A stretch of DNA of 64,000 bases from Patella vulgata. Its lineage: Eukaryota > Mollusca > Gastropoda > Patellidae. Each line of letters starts with the position of its first letter. The stretch's first letter is position 1. A program made the translations under genes and the position numbers. Under the pieces are notes generated by a model that had not been told where the DNA came from, did not search any database, and was given only the letters and a program-made list of their open reading frames with translations. The stretch is from assembly GCF_932274485.2 (NCBI RefSeq), contig NC_065880.2, positions 52,562,894-52,626,893 of the forward strand, read 5' to 3'. This document shows, one piece after another, positions 45,890 through 60,657 of this stretch.

Positions 45890-47451
45890 TTAAGACATCA
45901 AAGTGACATAGAATTAATACATATGATGGTAGCTAACACATTACACTCTTAATGAATTTCCAGCAGTACATATTATTCATAGAACTAAAATAATGCAAGA
46001 GTTTGATCTTAACAAAACAGGATTCATTTTATCTAAGTTTAGTAGCCTAAAAATAGCAAGTATAAAGACTTTAATCTTTAATAATAATATACAAAAATAG
46101 TATCTGTTCTGGATGTCAACATTATTTACAAGCTATCTCCAATCCTTACTACAACAATTCTCTATCACACTTCCAAATTCAAATTATGTCCAAATATGTA
46201 TCTTGTAAGGTTAATTCAAAGGATTAAGAAAAGCAAATTTACAGATTGATTATTCTTTCCAAAGCTCTTTGTAAACTAAATTATTACTACAATTGCGGCA
46301 GAGAAAAGAAGTGCTATAATAAGCCAGCTATACTTTATTACCTTTTTTAAGAAAACTTTAAGAATTATTCGTATAAAAATTCAAATTTACATATGGCGAA
46401 AAAAAATCGCTGGATTCCTGTACATGGTAGGTATTTTACATCAAAATATCACATTATAATTCATGTACACAATCCAAGCATTAACAGAGTTCACCTTTTA
46501 TTATATAAATTGTCTAAATCACGACAACTAAATAATTATTTTATTATTGGTATCAGTAAAATATGATAATACGACTGTCTGGAATAATAATACCCAAAAA
46601 TATATTCAACAAATATAACAAATCTCTTCTGATGGGCGCAAAAAAAAAAAATGTGGAAAGTTTAACAAACAATAAATAAGCGTCTGCACTAAACTGCAAA
46701 ACTAATATTAACAAAATTATCAGTGAAACTACTGGAACAGTTTCATAAAGGACCACATTCCATTATACAATGCTGGTTTTCGATTGGTCAAACTTTGCTC
46801 TGGCAAGATGGTGGATACCACCGCAAAAAAATAAAAATAAAATAAATCTAATCATGTTACAAAATTAGGATTCAGATATTAGAAATCTAGGTCAGTAGTG
46901 GTCCGCAAGTCATAAACTATTTTAATTCTATAAATTTTCATCCTATTTGGATTATTTCCATATATCTACAATTAATGCCATACCCTATATAATAATAAAG
47001 TGATATGCTTCACAATTCGAAAATACTAAAAAGAAAGGAGTAAAGCCCTATCCATATTTTGAAGAAATTGAATACACTTTTCATATGAACACCATATTTG
47101 TTTGAGAAGGGGTTATAGATTTTAATACATTTTTTTTTTATAAAGATATAATAAACATAAAGAAAAATAATATTGAAAATAAAAAAAAAATGTATACAAA
47201 AAAAATCTATATGATAGATATGGTTTACTTAAAGCTAGAGAATACTAGAAAAAAGCAAAATATATTAGCCTCGCAAGTGAACTTGTGTGTCATGTCTTAG
47301 TAGCACATTTGGTCAGTCAATGATAATATAATGCATATTAAATATAGACAACTATATAGAATGTTTTAGTGTAGGATATTCTCCATGTGATATATAATAT
47401 ATATATAGTATAATAATTGTATAATCAATTAAGGAGATTATGATGAAGAAT
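45890..47451 (-). other. AT-rich stretch, probable myosin II 3' UTR in part
   Basis: Directly downstream of the myosin stop codon the sequence is strongly AT-rich without recognisable repeats or coding signal. A long 3' UTR is expected for this gene class, and several minus-strand AATAAA words occur, so the end cannot be fixed. Confidence 0.35.
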
Positions 47452-50400
47452 TCAAGTTTCTGTTGTATCATTTTTATCTTCCTCATCCCCATCTACACTA
47501 TCATCTAGTAATTTAGATGTAATCACTGTTCTAGTTGTAGTTCGTGAACTAGATGCTGGTCCCCTGTAATTATAAACATTATTCAAATAAACACTAATTA
47601 TTTGAGTGACAAATTCAAACAGTAAATCACAATGTTCATGAAATGCAAAACTATTGCAGACACTACATTTAAAGCAGCATTGTAACCTCACAATCCTGTA
47701 AAAGTAAATTGACAATTTTAAGCTATGAAGCATGCACCAATTGGAACCCGATCCTATCTCAATCAATCACTATAGCTTTAAGTTCCTCCATACATGCAGA
47801 TCGATGTCTAAAGCATTATTCAGGCCTAGTTTGCCTTCCAGAATCCATCATTATTGAGATCAAACAAGAAGAATACGAACCGTAATTTTCTTAATGATGT
47901 AATTTCTCTAGAATGAGTTTCATTTTGTTCTACTTGATCATCTAGTTCTCTCTGTAATTTACGTAATTTAGCTGTTAATCTAGCTATTTCTTCTTCTGTT
48001 TCATCTAAGTTACGTTTTAACCCTTTAACTCTATTATTAGATTTATCCACCTGAAATAAATAGAACATAATAATAACCAGACTAATTCTACTTAAGTAGC
48101 AAATAAACCAAGAAGTTTTATTAAGTTTATTAATTCAGTAATTATACATAAAACAAACCTGTTCTTTATACTGGTCCGCATGCCTTCTCTCATCTTCACC
48201 TTGTAGGATTAATTCTTTAATACGTTTTTCTAACTTTCTATTAGCTCTTGAAAGTGTAGATCGATCTCTGTAATATGTTAAAACATAGTTTATGAAACAG
48301 ACCTAATTCAAAATTTTAAACTATAAAAATGTCATTGCAAAGTTTATCTTGCAAATGTCTCCATACGTCATTTCTATTTGTAAAGGCTAAATTTTATGTC
48401 ATATTTCTGACTTAAATCTTTTCACAACAGAAATGGGATTTGACCACGGTATTTATAACAGGGTGTAGCCAGTCTAAAGTTACACTATACACATGAAAAT
48501 GGATTCCAATTAGGAGATTACTCTTAGAACACGTGGCGCGACAGCGTCAAGTTGTTCTACTTGACAATTCAAGCATCGTTAAAAGGACAATAAACTCCCT
48601 CTAAAAAGGAAACAGGAACGTGTTTATCGATTTTGTAGCTCAAATATATAGGGATTTTCTTTGGAACTATTAAAGAAACATTTTAGACCCATTTTAAAAA
48701 GTCGTAATTTGGCCACGTGCTTGCATTCATTTTTCAAAATATTCACAATAGATTTAGACCGTCCTTGCTTTCATGTAAATTTAAAATGCTTGAGTCTCGA
48801 GTTGATGGTAAATGAATTATGAAACAAAATGTTATTCGGATATCAACAAAAAAAAATATTTTTAACGTTTGAAGATTTTTAAAAGAACAGAAAATTAGTC
48901 TTATTGCGGTATTTTGAGACCGACATCCTCAAAAATACCCTATAAAACTATGCCAGTGATGTCTAGCCTAAGATATCAATTTTGGCATGATTAGGCCTAC
49001 ATTTCATCTGCTATTTTCGACTTCATTATATTTTCAAGCAATTCGTGTGCATAATGGCTTATTATATTACGCAGATCATGCTAGTCAGACTTTGATCAAA
49101 GCGGGATTTTAAAAAAATTCCACCTGATTAAGTAAGCAGGGGTTGCCAGGCAAGATACGCCCACATTTCGCAAGAGATGAATAGAGAACAATCAGGGGCC
49201 ATAATCCAGGAAGTAATGGTCTGAAATGCGCAGACATCGAAATGGATTGAGATATTTGGGATATAAAGATATATTTTAAGTTTTATCAATATCGGATAAA
49301 AATTGTGACTTCTAGAGAATCCACAACCTTATTATTACAATACTTTAACGTTATTTGCGTGAAAGGGGCGTCCAATTTGTCCGGCAATTTTGATCCGATT
49401 TTCACAAAATTCAAACTAAACCTTCATTTGGGTGTAATGGTGATATATTCAAACGTTTTTTGTATTTTTTAATTCGGATAAAAACTTAGACCTCTAAAGG
49501 GACCACAAGCTAAAAACGTTATTTTTCATACAATCAATGGCCATAATTCAGGAAGTTATGCGCGAATATCGAAAAGAACCAAGATCTTTGGGTTATAAAC
49601 AAGTATTTCTAGGTTTCATTAAAATCGGATCAAAATTGTGGCCTCTAGAGGGTCCACAACCTTGATATACCATATCTTTACATATATATGCCATTTTGCA
49701 GGGCTGTCGGTAATTTTTCAGTTGATTAGCAGTACTGCTAATCAAAAAGTCCAATGTATTAACACATGATTGGATAATTGTGTTTTAACCAGCAAACAGT
49801 TTAGATTTGGAATATAATACATACTTAGCCTCCAGATCCAACTGTTCTTCAAGATTAAGAACTTTACTTTCTAAAGCAGCAATAGTAGCCTTAATTCTGG
49901 CTCTATTCTGTCCCTCAAGTTCCTGTAGTTTATCGCGCATTTCTTTGTTCTGTCGTTCTAGTTGCATTCTCTGGTTCTCTAGTTTCTGTGATACAGATCT
50001 CTCTGATTGTAAATCAGTATTAATTTGGTCCACCTTAAATTAAAATAAATACTATTATAGAATACTTGTGATAAGATAGGTTGCCAGGCAACAAAACATA
50101 CGCCCACAGCAGCTAAATCGTCCGAGCGGTCGACAAGGGTTGTCACATATTTATTCCTTTGGAGGCCTTTACAAGACAGTTCCATACAGATCAGATTATA
50201 ATTTTTACCATTTGAGGGTTCACAAGGTACTACAAACTGAAACAAGGGTCTCAACTCTGGAATTAATCTACAGGAATTATTGAAATTTGACAGGCTTTTT
50301 CGTTTTACTAATTTAAATAATGCATATAAATTTCATACAGATCAGATGATCACTTTTGTCATTCAAAGGTTCACAACCGCCATAACTCACTAATTTAAAT

Positions 50401-53400
50401 CATGCATATCAATATCACAAAGATTGGGTGATAACTTTTGGCGTTAGAGCATTCACAAGGTTCAATAAAGTGAAACAAGGGCCATAACTCTAAGACGTAA
50501 TTAACGGAAATTGCTGAAATGCAACTGGCTTCTTCGTTTCACTAATTTAAATAATGCATATAAATTTCAGAAAGATAGGATGGTTACTTTTGACCTTAGA
50601 GTGTACACAAGGTTAAACAAAGTGAGAAAAGGGCCATAACTCTAGAAGTAATAAACAGAGAAATTGCTGAAATTCCATAAGCTTCTTCGTTTCCCTAATA
50701 TAAATATTGCATATAAATTTCACATAGATTGGATGTTAACTTTTGGCATTAGAGCGTTCTCAAGGTTCAACAAAGTGAAACAAGGGCCATAACTCTAGAC
50801 GTAATAAATGGAAATTACTGAAATGTCCCTGCTTCTAGTTCAAATTGCCAATATAAAATGTAAACTATGGAATATAAAATGAAAGACAAACTGAGAAACA
50901 TCTGATTTTAATCCAATTGGTGAATCAACTTACTTGTAACTGAGCTTTTCTGGCTTTTTCAGCCATCAGTTCTGTATTATTACGTTCATCATCAAGATCA
51001 TCTTCAAGTTCACTGATCCTAGCTTCCAAACGACGCTTTTCATCCAACAGGGCGTTCCTTAATTATAAATAGTTTGATTAGTTTTTAAGTACATGGGAAC
51101 ATCTGTTAAATGGGGTATTTAACTGGTCGAAACAGTTCAATTCTAACAAAATGTCAGTCCATTCAATTGCACCCTACATTCATTACAGGAGTAATTACAG
51201 TAAACTTAGCATAAGCAAAAGATCCGAAAACCAACATTCAGTCTTAGCTCGATTAGAAATAAACTGCAAGAGCCGGATAATAATTGATTCAAAGGCACAT
51301 TTCAAGTTTTTGTTTGTATGTGCGAGTAGATACCTTGCGTTTTGGTGCGAGTAGGTAACTTCCGTTTAGTCGCATCTTTGAAAGATATCCTAAACTTTCC
51401 CAGAAAGTGTCTCGTACAGTGACAGCGATTTTCGAATTTTCCGTTTTGTGTCGCGTCGAATAGGCTGATTTGACTCAAAATGATAGAGGAAAGTATTTTG
51501 GGGCTCTGTGCATGGAATACCTAACTGTGTTTTAGACCATCAGGACGAAACTGACAGTGAAATTCTGAACATACTGCCGATCCGACTTAGGTGATGGAAA
51601 AAGAGCCGGAATTAGATCAAATGGACCAAACATTTTGATCCGAGTGGAGCAAAGATCCGACTTACGCGCAGAAATTTAATAAGAAAAACGTGCAGGATCA
51701 AAGGGTCCAAACGATTTTATCCGAGTTGAGCGAAGATTCAACTTATACAAATCCAACTTAAGCGAGGTTTACTGTACTCAATGCAGGAAAGCAGCATGTT
51801 CCTTGTGACTGACGTTAATATCTTTCAAGGTGACTGACATTAGATAATATATTTGTTGTTTGAACAGTCCTTCGAAATGAAAAACTAAAAATTAAATTGC
51901 TTTGGCTTGTTCAATATATTTATCAAAGACTTGACTTCAATATCTTATAATATAGACAACAATATAATCGATATTGAGGAACAGTAATAATCCTTTTGTT
52001 TTTTCAAGGAAGTGCATTTTAATTACCACTTGGCAAACAATATTGAATGGTTGCATTTATCATGTCATTACATAGAAATTGACAACTTACTTCGAAGAGG
52101 CTGATCCACCAATTTCTTCTTGTAACTCATCCCTCTCAGATTCAGCATTTCTTCTGGCTCTTTCAGACAGAGCGAGATCCTCCTGTAATTTCAAAACTTC
52201 CGCCTCCAGATTTTTAATTCTCTTCTCCCCATCTTTCTGGGCCTGTACCATCTCTTCCTTTGATATTCTAATCTCATCAACTTCACGAGTAACTTCTTTC
52301 ATCTGAGCTACCATTCTCTTGTATTGTTTGACGGCATCTTCCTTTACCTTATTAGCCATCTGTACTTGTTGTTGATAATCATTGATATCACCTTGTAATT
52401 TATTTCTAGCACTAACAGCAGCACCTTTCTGTTTCCTTTCTTCTTCCAACTCAGCTTCCATTTCTCTCAACTATACAAAGAAACATATTATTAGAGAAAT
52501 TCTCAAATACAGAAATAGCTATTATATTACATTTTGGACCTGAACCAGCAGAGTACACTGTCAAGCCTGCTTGAGTTTCAAGAAAGTTGTCATTAAAAGC
52601 ATGATACGTTATAGACACTAAATAGTTATTTGATCAAACATTAACTTCAAGATCTCACGGATACAAGGTAACATACCAAGTTTCACTAAAACATGATTAA
52701 CAATATAGACGATCATGTTTACAAGAAGGTGTGGGTGAAAATACCATATTCCTTCTATTACATAAAATGTATTTTTTGTCTGTACACATTTCTCCTCTCA
52801 CAAAGGCCATTTTTAGTTGCATTTTAAAATGTTTGTTGCAGAATATATCCAATATAAGAATTTAAAACTAGGAATGACGATACCTGTCTCAATAATGATT
52901 TCTTTCCTTCTTCAACCATATCTTCTTTACCCTGAATATCTCGTTCATATTGAGCTTTCAAAGCATTCATATTAACTTCTAGACGTAATTTAGCATCTTC
53001 TGATAGTTGAAGTTCATCTTCTAATTCTTCAATCTGTTGTCTTTGTTCTTCTACTTGTTGTTGGAATGCTCTCTTGGCTTTCTCCAATTCATGAACCTAT
53101 AAATAAAATTTTATTTGTAAATTAAAAGATCTATTTGAATACATCCTATCATTTCAATTAATTGTTATAGTTGTTGTTTATTAATCATCACACTGAAAAT
53201 TTTTCACTACTGGTCACTATGTTCCCCAGCTTACTCATACATGATACAAGTGCAAAACTTTAGACCACTTGGTGACCCACCCAACAGAAAAGGATAAAAA
53301 TGACTTACGTTCTTTCCGACATCATCCTTGGATGAGACTAAGTCATCCAATTCTCTCTGTTGTTGTTGTTTAGCTCGTTCTAAAGCCTCATATCTTTCTT

Positions 53401-56400
53401 GAATATCATCTAATTCTCTTACAAGATTCAATATTTTAGTCTCCTTTTCTCTACTTTCTCTTTCAACATTATCTCGTTCTTGTGCCAACCTTTAAAAATA
53501 ATTCAAACATTTATATTCTCATTATTAAAATATCTGTTCCCTTTAACAATCTCCATGTATAACTTTGGTGTGATTTAAATAAAAGTATGCCATGTCATAC
53601 AGGCTTCACTATGAAAACACACAGGAGCATTTGTTAAACACTGTATTTTGAATAGAATATCAACTAAATTTAATTACTTTCATTTTCTTAAGAAAAGTGA
53701 CAATGATTCTTAATATTTTAACCTATACATCTATAAACAGATCAAATATTTCAAACAAACCTTTCAGCATTAGCTTTCTCTTCAGCCAACAATGCATCAA
53801 ATTTACGAGATTTCTTTTCAAAAGCATTTGCAGATGTTCTCTGGCTTTCCAACTCCATAGTTAAATCTTCTACCTATATATAAATAAGACAAAGATCGGT
53901 CAAAGTAATTCAAATAAAACTACAAGTCCTAAAATACATCTATATTTGATTTTCAGTTTTGAAAAGTGAACCATAATTTTGAAAACTACAAAATATCATC
54001 AATACAAAGGTTACGTATTCCTTAATCATTAATTATGTTAGTATTCCATTTGACTAAAATCCAATTTTAGTGCCACATGCAAGGAAATGGTGAAATCTGG
54101 GACTGTAATTATGAAATTTAAACAAAGATAAAGAGTTTAATAAAAGTATAGTAATACCTCAGCCTGTAATTTCCTACGAGATTTATCAAATCGATCCGCT
54201 TGTTGCCTGGCTTCTTCAATTTCTCTCTGGAAATTATCTGCATCTCGAGATGCCTTCTTCTTAAATTCTTCAAGAGCTTCATTATTAACAGCATCTTCCT
54301 CTGCTTTCTTCTTCACCTCAACAATCTACAACATATCAATAAACATCTTCAATTAACTCTCAATAAATCTTGTGCTTTTTTTTTTTTTTTTTAAACAGCC
54401 ACATTGGCAAGAGAAATCACATGACCTTTGATATAAATACAGCAATTAACATAGTAATTTATCAAATTTTGATAAAACCTGATACATGTCAAAGTCAGCC
54501 TGATGTCAAAGTCAACATATTAGAGTTATCCTGAGTTATTGTATAGACATTTACCTTTTGTTGTAAATCAACAACCTGTTTCTGTAAGGCTTTCTTGGAT
54601 TCTTCTTCCTCTTCCAGACGTTCAAGTGTGTTCTCTTTTTCATCAAGAACTTGTCTTAATTTAGACTGAGCGGCCAGTTTCTGTCGTGTTTCTTCTTGAC
54701 ACATATCCTTAAATATTAAATGTGGCATTAAAAAAAGAAAAAAAAACAGAGATGGAATGGAGGAAAGTTTTGTGGAGATCATCCAAGCTGGTGATCAGGA
54801 CATTGACTAGTACGGAGAGGACGGAGAGGTGGAATGAAATGAAATGGTAACGTCCTACTATTCTGCTCCGACTGGCGGAGAGATATAAATACAATATAAA
54901 AATGTAATAGGCCAAGAAATGGCATGGATTTAAAATAGAGGTTAGGTCGATGTGGAAGAAATTATTAGTTTTAGTCCTGATATGAATTTGAATTGTCTAG
55001 TGTAAAAACTAATCATGGTAGTCAAACAAACTTACTTCATAACAGTAGCAGTAATTCATAGACCTATTGTATATTACATTGTATACAGAAAACATTTTCA
55101 ATTACCTGACAATCTGCTAACTGAGCTTCTAAAGCACTTGCTTTTTGTGTCATTTGAAGAGACTTGGTTTCAGCTTGTTCCAGTTGTGTTGAAACAGATT
55201 CTAGTTCTCCCTAAAATAAAAATCACATAATATGGTAGAAACAAAAACATAATTGACAAAATATGTCATTGTCATACATGTCAAAATAATGGCAGGGTAT
55301 GCTAACTAGGGTTGGCAAAAAAAATCAATATAGCCGATAATCATCGGCAACTACAGGAAAATATTGATATCGATATTCAGTTCTTGATATCGATACTCGT
55401 ATAAAAAATAACGGAGCTTCTATTAAATGAAATTAACGGAATGTTTGGTGTCAAATAATCACCATCATATCATTCAAAACATGCTAAAACTAAAAACCCA
55501 CACGCTAAGGTACAATCACCGCGCCAGTAATTTTCGTTGTTGCTTACAACAATGACAATGAATATTAATTAATTAATAGTTCACGGGAAATAACTCGGTT
55601 TTAATAAAAATTCATTTCTTGTTATAAGCGACCAAGGAAAATTGTCAACAGTGATTGATGGCGAGTGCGAAGCTGCGAATACTATTTTGTTAATAACACC
55701 ATCAGATAAGCGGTGAACAAAACAAACATAGTTTGAGGATCATATATTTTTTTTTAATTTGATAAATAACCAGGGTATATAATAAGAAGAAAAAAATTGA
55801 TTAGCAATTATTGGATGTCTAAAAAAAAAAAAGTGCAGTTCCTCTTGATTGAATAGCAAATAAGTCAATTTTCACGGTATCGTATAGTCCAATCTCTAAA
55901 GGCCATAATTTCTACTGGAATACAACTAATGTTTATGTGTATATGGGTGACTTTCATTCCCTTTAACAGACTTCAACCACGAATAGTTTTATGTTATGTA
56001 GATCATGTTCTGAATACTAAAAACATAGGTGCACCTCGCTGTTTTTCATATTCAATTCCCGCACAGTATTCAAATTTAAAGTTACAATTTCATATTTTCT
56101 AAGAAAGTCAAAACATAATTATTTCTATGTCTTTTGCTCAATAGTTTGTCAACTCACTATTATACGATCATAGGTTATCTTTCTCAACCATAAAAATCTT
56201 CACACAGGAAATAACACAATTACCGCCCTTGTTTTCCTATTCCCCACGATGAAATAGCTATCTTCAAACATTTGAATTTGAAGTTGAAAATGATATTTTT
56301 GCCAATTTCTCAACTGGCAATAGTAAATTATAGGATTAATCGGATTATTCTTTAACAAGGTAGGACTGTTTATACCATCTATTTTAGGGCTTTATTTTAA

Positions 56401-59400
56401 TACATTTTAAAAATATAACTTAAAAATATGAAATTGTAACTTTAAGTCCGTAATATTCCTACAAAATTAGGTGTTTTCGTAATACGATAGAATATAAGCA
56501 TGCCAGTAAAATATTCCTTCAAAACTATGTGTCTCATTTACACGGCAGAAATCAAAGCAAAATATCTGTGATAAGAAAAGTTTGTAATGTCGAAACATAA
56601 AATGGTGTTTTACAATTACATCATAGCTTTGACACCCGTATGCAATGCATGCATTGTCGCCATGTTTTTATTTGGCCATGTGACTTTTTTCCCGCCAAAA
56701 TGAACCAAGTAGAGCCATTTTAGTCACAAAGTAGTTTGTTAAACAAATAAAAATTAAACTGGTCTGTATAGCTAATAACAGTGTATGCTTTGGATGGAAA
56801 CATTTTTCGTATGATTATTGACTACGGAATATTTTTGTTGTTCATTGAATGGAAAATGATTAAAATATTGTGTGATAGCAAATGGGATGCCAATTCTTAA
56901 GGGAAATTACAGATAAAAATGATTGCTTTGTAAATAATTATCGAGCTTGTATATTTACGGAATTATCAAATTTACTTTAGTACTAATTACTTAATAAGAT
57001 CGTGAACTGAATGACTGTTAAAGGCAAGCCTGGACGCAGCTCAAGAATTTGTGCCTGACATGACACAGGTTGTGACTGACAAACATATCGCTGCTGTGTT
57101 TCCAAGAAACTAAATAAAGCTGTACTGAATGGATGAATCCCCTCTGTTTCACAAAAAAAACAAACTCACTGCTTAGTAGTGCTTTGTTCATTTAATATAT
57201 TATTAATCAATTATCAAGAGGAGGAAACCCCCAAAACTCAGAATCTGATTCACTCTCTGAATTGAATAAATTAAATTTTTCTTGATTTAATTTATTAGAA
57301 TTAGGAGAAAAAAACTCATTTTGCTTCGAAGTGCCAAGACGACCTTGACCCTCACCCTCGAGATATCTCGCTGACTCTCCTGTCGTCTATCAAGTTATCG
57401 GTAGTTGAAGTTCTGTTTAGAGTACTGCGTGGATCATCCTCCAGCTTTTTTAAGAAAGATGTTATTTTTGGCATAGTGATAGAATACAAATTTGGACTGG
57501 ATTATGTGTTTATATGTAAATACCAAGGCCGGGATTTATCGTCTGCTAGAAGCCGGGGATCTCACTCTCGCGTGAAATTTTTAAGTCTCGAATAAGCTGA
57601 CCCATTTTGTCGCAGATAGCACAGAGTAAAAATAACAGAATAACTGTCTGAGTTGATCAAGACTTTGATTTTCCGGATGTTTACAGTCAAGAACATCGTG
57701 GAACTGGCTACTCAGTTTATACATCAGTTACGATGATCTACATTTCTTTTTAAAAAATTTGGACGGACAAATTGACAGGAACAATAAAATTTGTGCCTGA
57801 CATGGTGTAAAATTTGGACGGACAACATCCGTGTCCGGCCGTTTGTTTCCAGACTTGGTTAAAAGATTAGCTTACAATTAGTTTATTGACTAATCTTTGA
57901 CGAATTTTAATCTCATCGACCGACATCAAAGGGACTAGAATGTCCGTACGCAGTGTAACGGTAAATCATGTTGTTTTTTTCACGCTTAATTTGGGACAAG
58001 AAACTTGATTCGCAGATTCCCTTAAATTTGATAAATTTCTGCTAATCAAATTAATATCCGATTCACACTTAAGTCTTTTTTTTTTAGCAAACTGCAATGC
58101 GATACCGATTATCATATTCCCTGTCAGTAACATATTTAAATGCATTATTAGCATACAAAACAGTTATTTCTGTCAACTTCAAATTTTCTGATATATTGAT
58201 ATTGCCGAAAAGTTGCCGATATCGATATTTAAAATAGTTATCGATTGCCAGCCCTAACTGCTAACTAATCTGGAACACAGGATACCACTTGCCAGTTTAA
58301 ACAAAATGTATTCATCTCACAAGTTCATAATCATATAGCACAAAAAATAACTGTTACGAAACCACCATAATAAGATCTTTACTTCTTTCATCTTTATGGT
58401 TCTGATTTCCAACACTGCATAAGATCTAACATATATCCAAAACAGCTGCTGTTCAGATGATTATAATTTGATTATGAATAATGTAGCCAAGTATTATGCT
58501 TTATCAATCTTACCTGTAATTTTGTGGATTTTTCAGCAACTTCCACCTTAGTTCTATCTAGTTCTTGTAATTTAATAAGAGCTTCTTGGAGCTGACTGTC
58601 AATTTGTTTACGTTTTCTTTCTGATTCTTGTTTAGCTTGTTGTACTTGTTTTAAGTCGTTGATCAAATCTTGATTTTCAGCTTCTAATGTCTGTTTTACC
58701 TTCTCTATACCAACTTTATTCTGAAATAACACAATGTAAACATAAGTGAGAGGAAACTCACCGTTATCCATTCCAAATTCAGGTGCAAAATAATGGATAG
58801 ATGTAGGGTTTAATGCCCACTCAACACAAACTATCAGGTCATTTGTTTTTAGCTTGCGTTTAGGGACCTTGACAATTGCGTTAGATCACTTTGAAATCAA
58901 ATTTCTTTTCCGGTAATTTAATCATTTTCGATCCACTGAAAGTTGTATTACCAAAGGACCACCAATTAATGCAGAAATTAAGATATACACATACCTTTCT
59001 TGTATTCTCAATTTCTTCACTAAGAGCTTCAAGTTGAGCCGTGTATTTATTACGCATCTCCTGTATCTGACTCTCATGTTGTTTCTGTGAGGACTCAACC
59101 TGTTTCTTCATTTCTGATACTTCTTGTTCACGTTTTTGCCGAACATCCTGGACAGCTGCAGTTGTATCCAAAGAATCTTCCAGTTCAGTTTTCAAAGCTT
59201 CTAATTCCTATAGGATAAAAGATTACAAGTAAAACATGGGGATAATGTTTACGTCCCCATCACAAAATCTTACCACTATATAGCGAGGAGAGCTCATCTA
59301 TATACAATATAGTCACATTACCGATCAGATTATGATTGGCCAATTCCAGATTAGTCTACCAATAAAAACTTTCGATACTGGAAATTCTGCAAAATCTTTT

Positions 59401-60614
59401 GAAAGGCTTTGATTATTTAGACATCTGATTATCATTCTGTTGCCTCAGACCAAGAACATGGTTTTTTTTTAACATATCTTTAGACATCATCAGACCAGCT
59501 AGTACTTGACCCTACTTTCTACTGAAACCGGCTGGGATTGCATTCCTGTACACTATTTGAAACAATTGAATATGTGTTTTTAAGTGTTTTTTGATCACAT
59601 TAGACCTAATGGGTGGGGGTAGAGCTTATCTCTTTAACAAGGTTTCAGTATAAAAACGGTTCATTCAAATATATATACTGCAAAAATATACCTCATTCAA
59701 ATCACGTTTTTGCTTCTCAGCTTTATTTCTAGATTCCTTTTCAGTATCTAAATCTTCTTGTAGTTCTTGTATTTGGTTTTGTAACTCTCTCATCTGTTTC
59801 TGAAGAACTGATCTTTGTCCAGCTTCTTCATCAGTTCTAGATGGAAGATAATAACACAGACATAAAACTTATAAAGTGTCTAAGTCCAAAACGTCTTACA
59901 TTTATTATGTAAACTGCTACCATTATCAACTTCTACTTTTATTATAGTTGGAAGAACCATTAGTTATAGGAAGTAAGCAATGTAAATTTAGTTAACTAGG
60001 CCTACAGCTATCAGAAATATCTGAAGTGGGATTCAACAAATGATGCATGAAACTAATCAAACAATCAAAGGATAGAAGGCATAGAAAAACGAATGGTCGA
60101 CATGTTACACAGGTCATTCTGAGATTAACATTGTAATTTTATTTCTAGTTTTACTATTTCTATGCAAACCTTATTTGTATTCCAACTGCCAGTTTGCTTG
60201 TACACAGGGTCTTTAGCAGTTAAAGGAAACTAGCATTTAGATCTCTTATAATAGGTAGATTAATTCTGTAAAAATAAATCTAAAGCACGAGAACTTACTT
60301 TTGCAAGGATTGTTGAACTTCTTCCTCGCGTCTCAATAACTGTTGTTGAAGGTCTTCAACTTGATCACGTTTCTCACTAAGTTGATCTCGTAGATCGTTT
60401 AATTCAGTTTCTAGACGTCTACGAATCTTCTCCAATTCTTGGCGAGCCTACACATGTAAATAAAATAAAGTAATCAGATCAAGAAACCAACTGAGTATAT
60501 TTCTGTGAATATCTAATGCAAAGATATAAATAGATGGAATGAATTCTGTAAAACTGAATTTTCACTGAATTGGTCTGTAATACTACTATGTGAAACAGTT
60601 TACAAAATTTAAAT

Positions 60615-60657
<43 letters not shown>

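Noticed and set aside
57966-58154. Minus-strand open frame in the hAT-like element
   Set aside because: No similarity to a transposase that I can see. It overlaps the subterminal repeat region.
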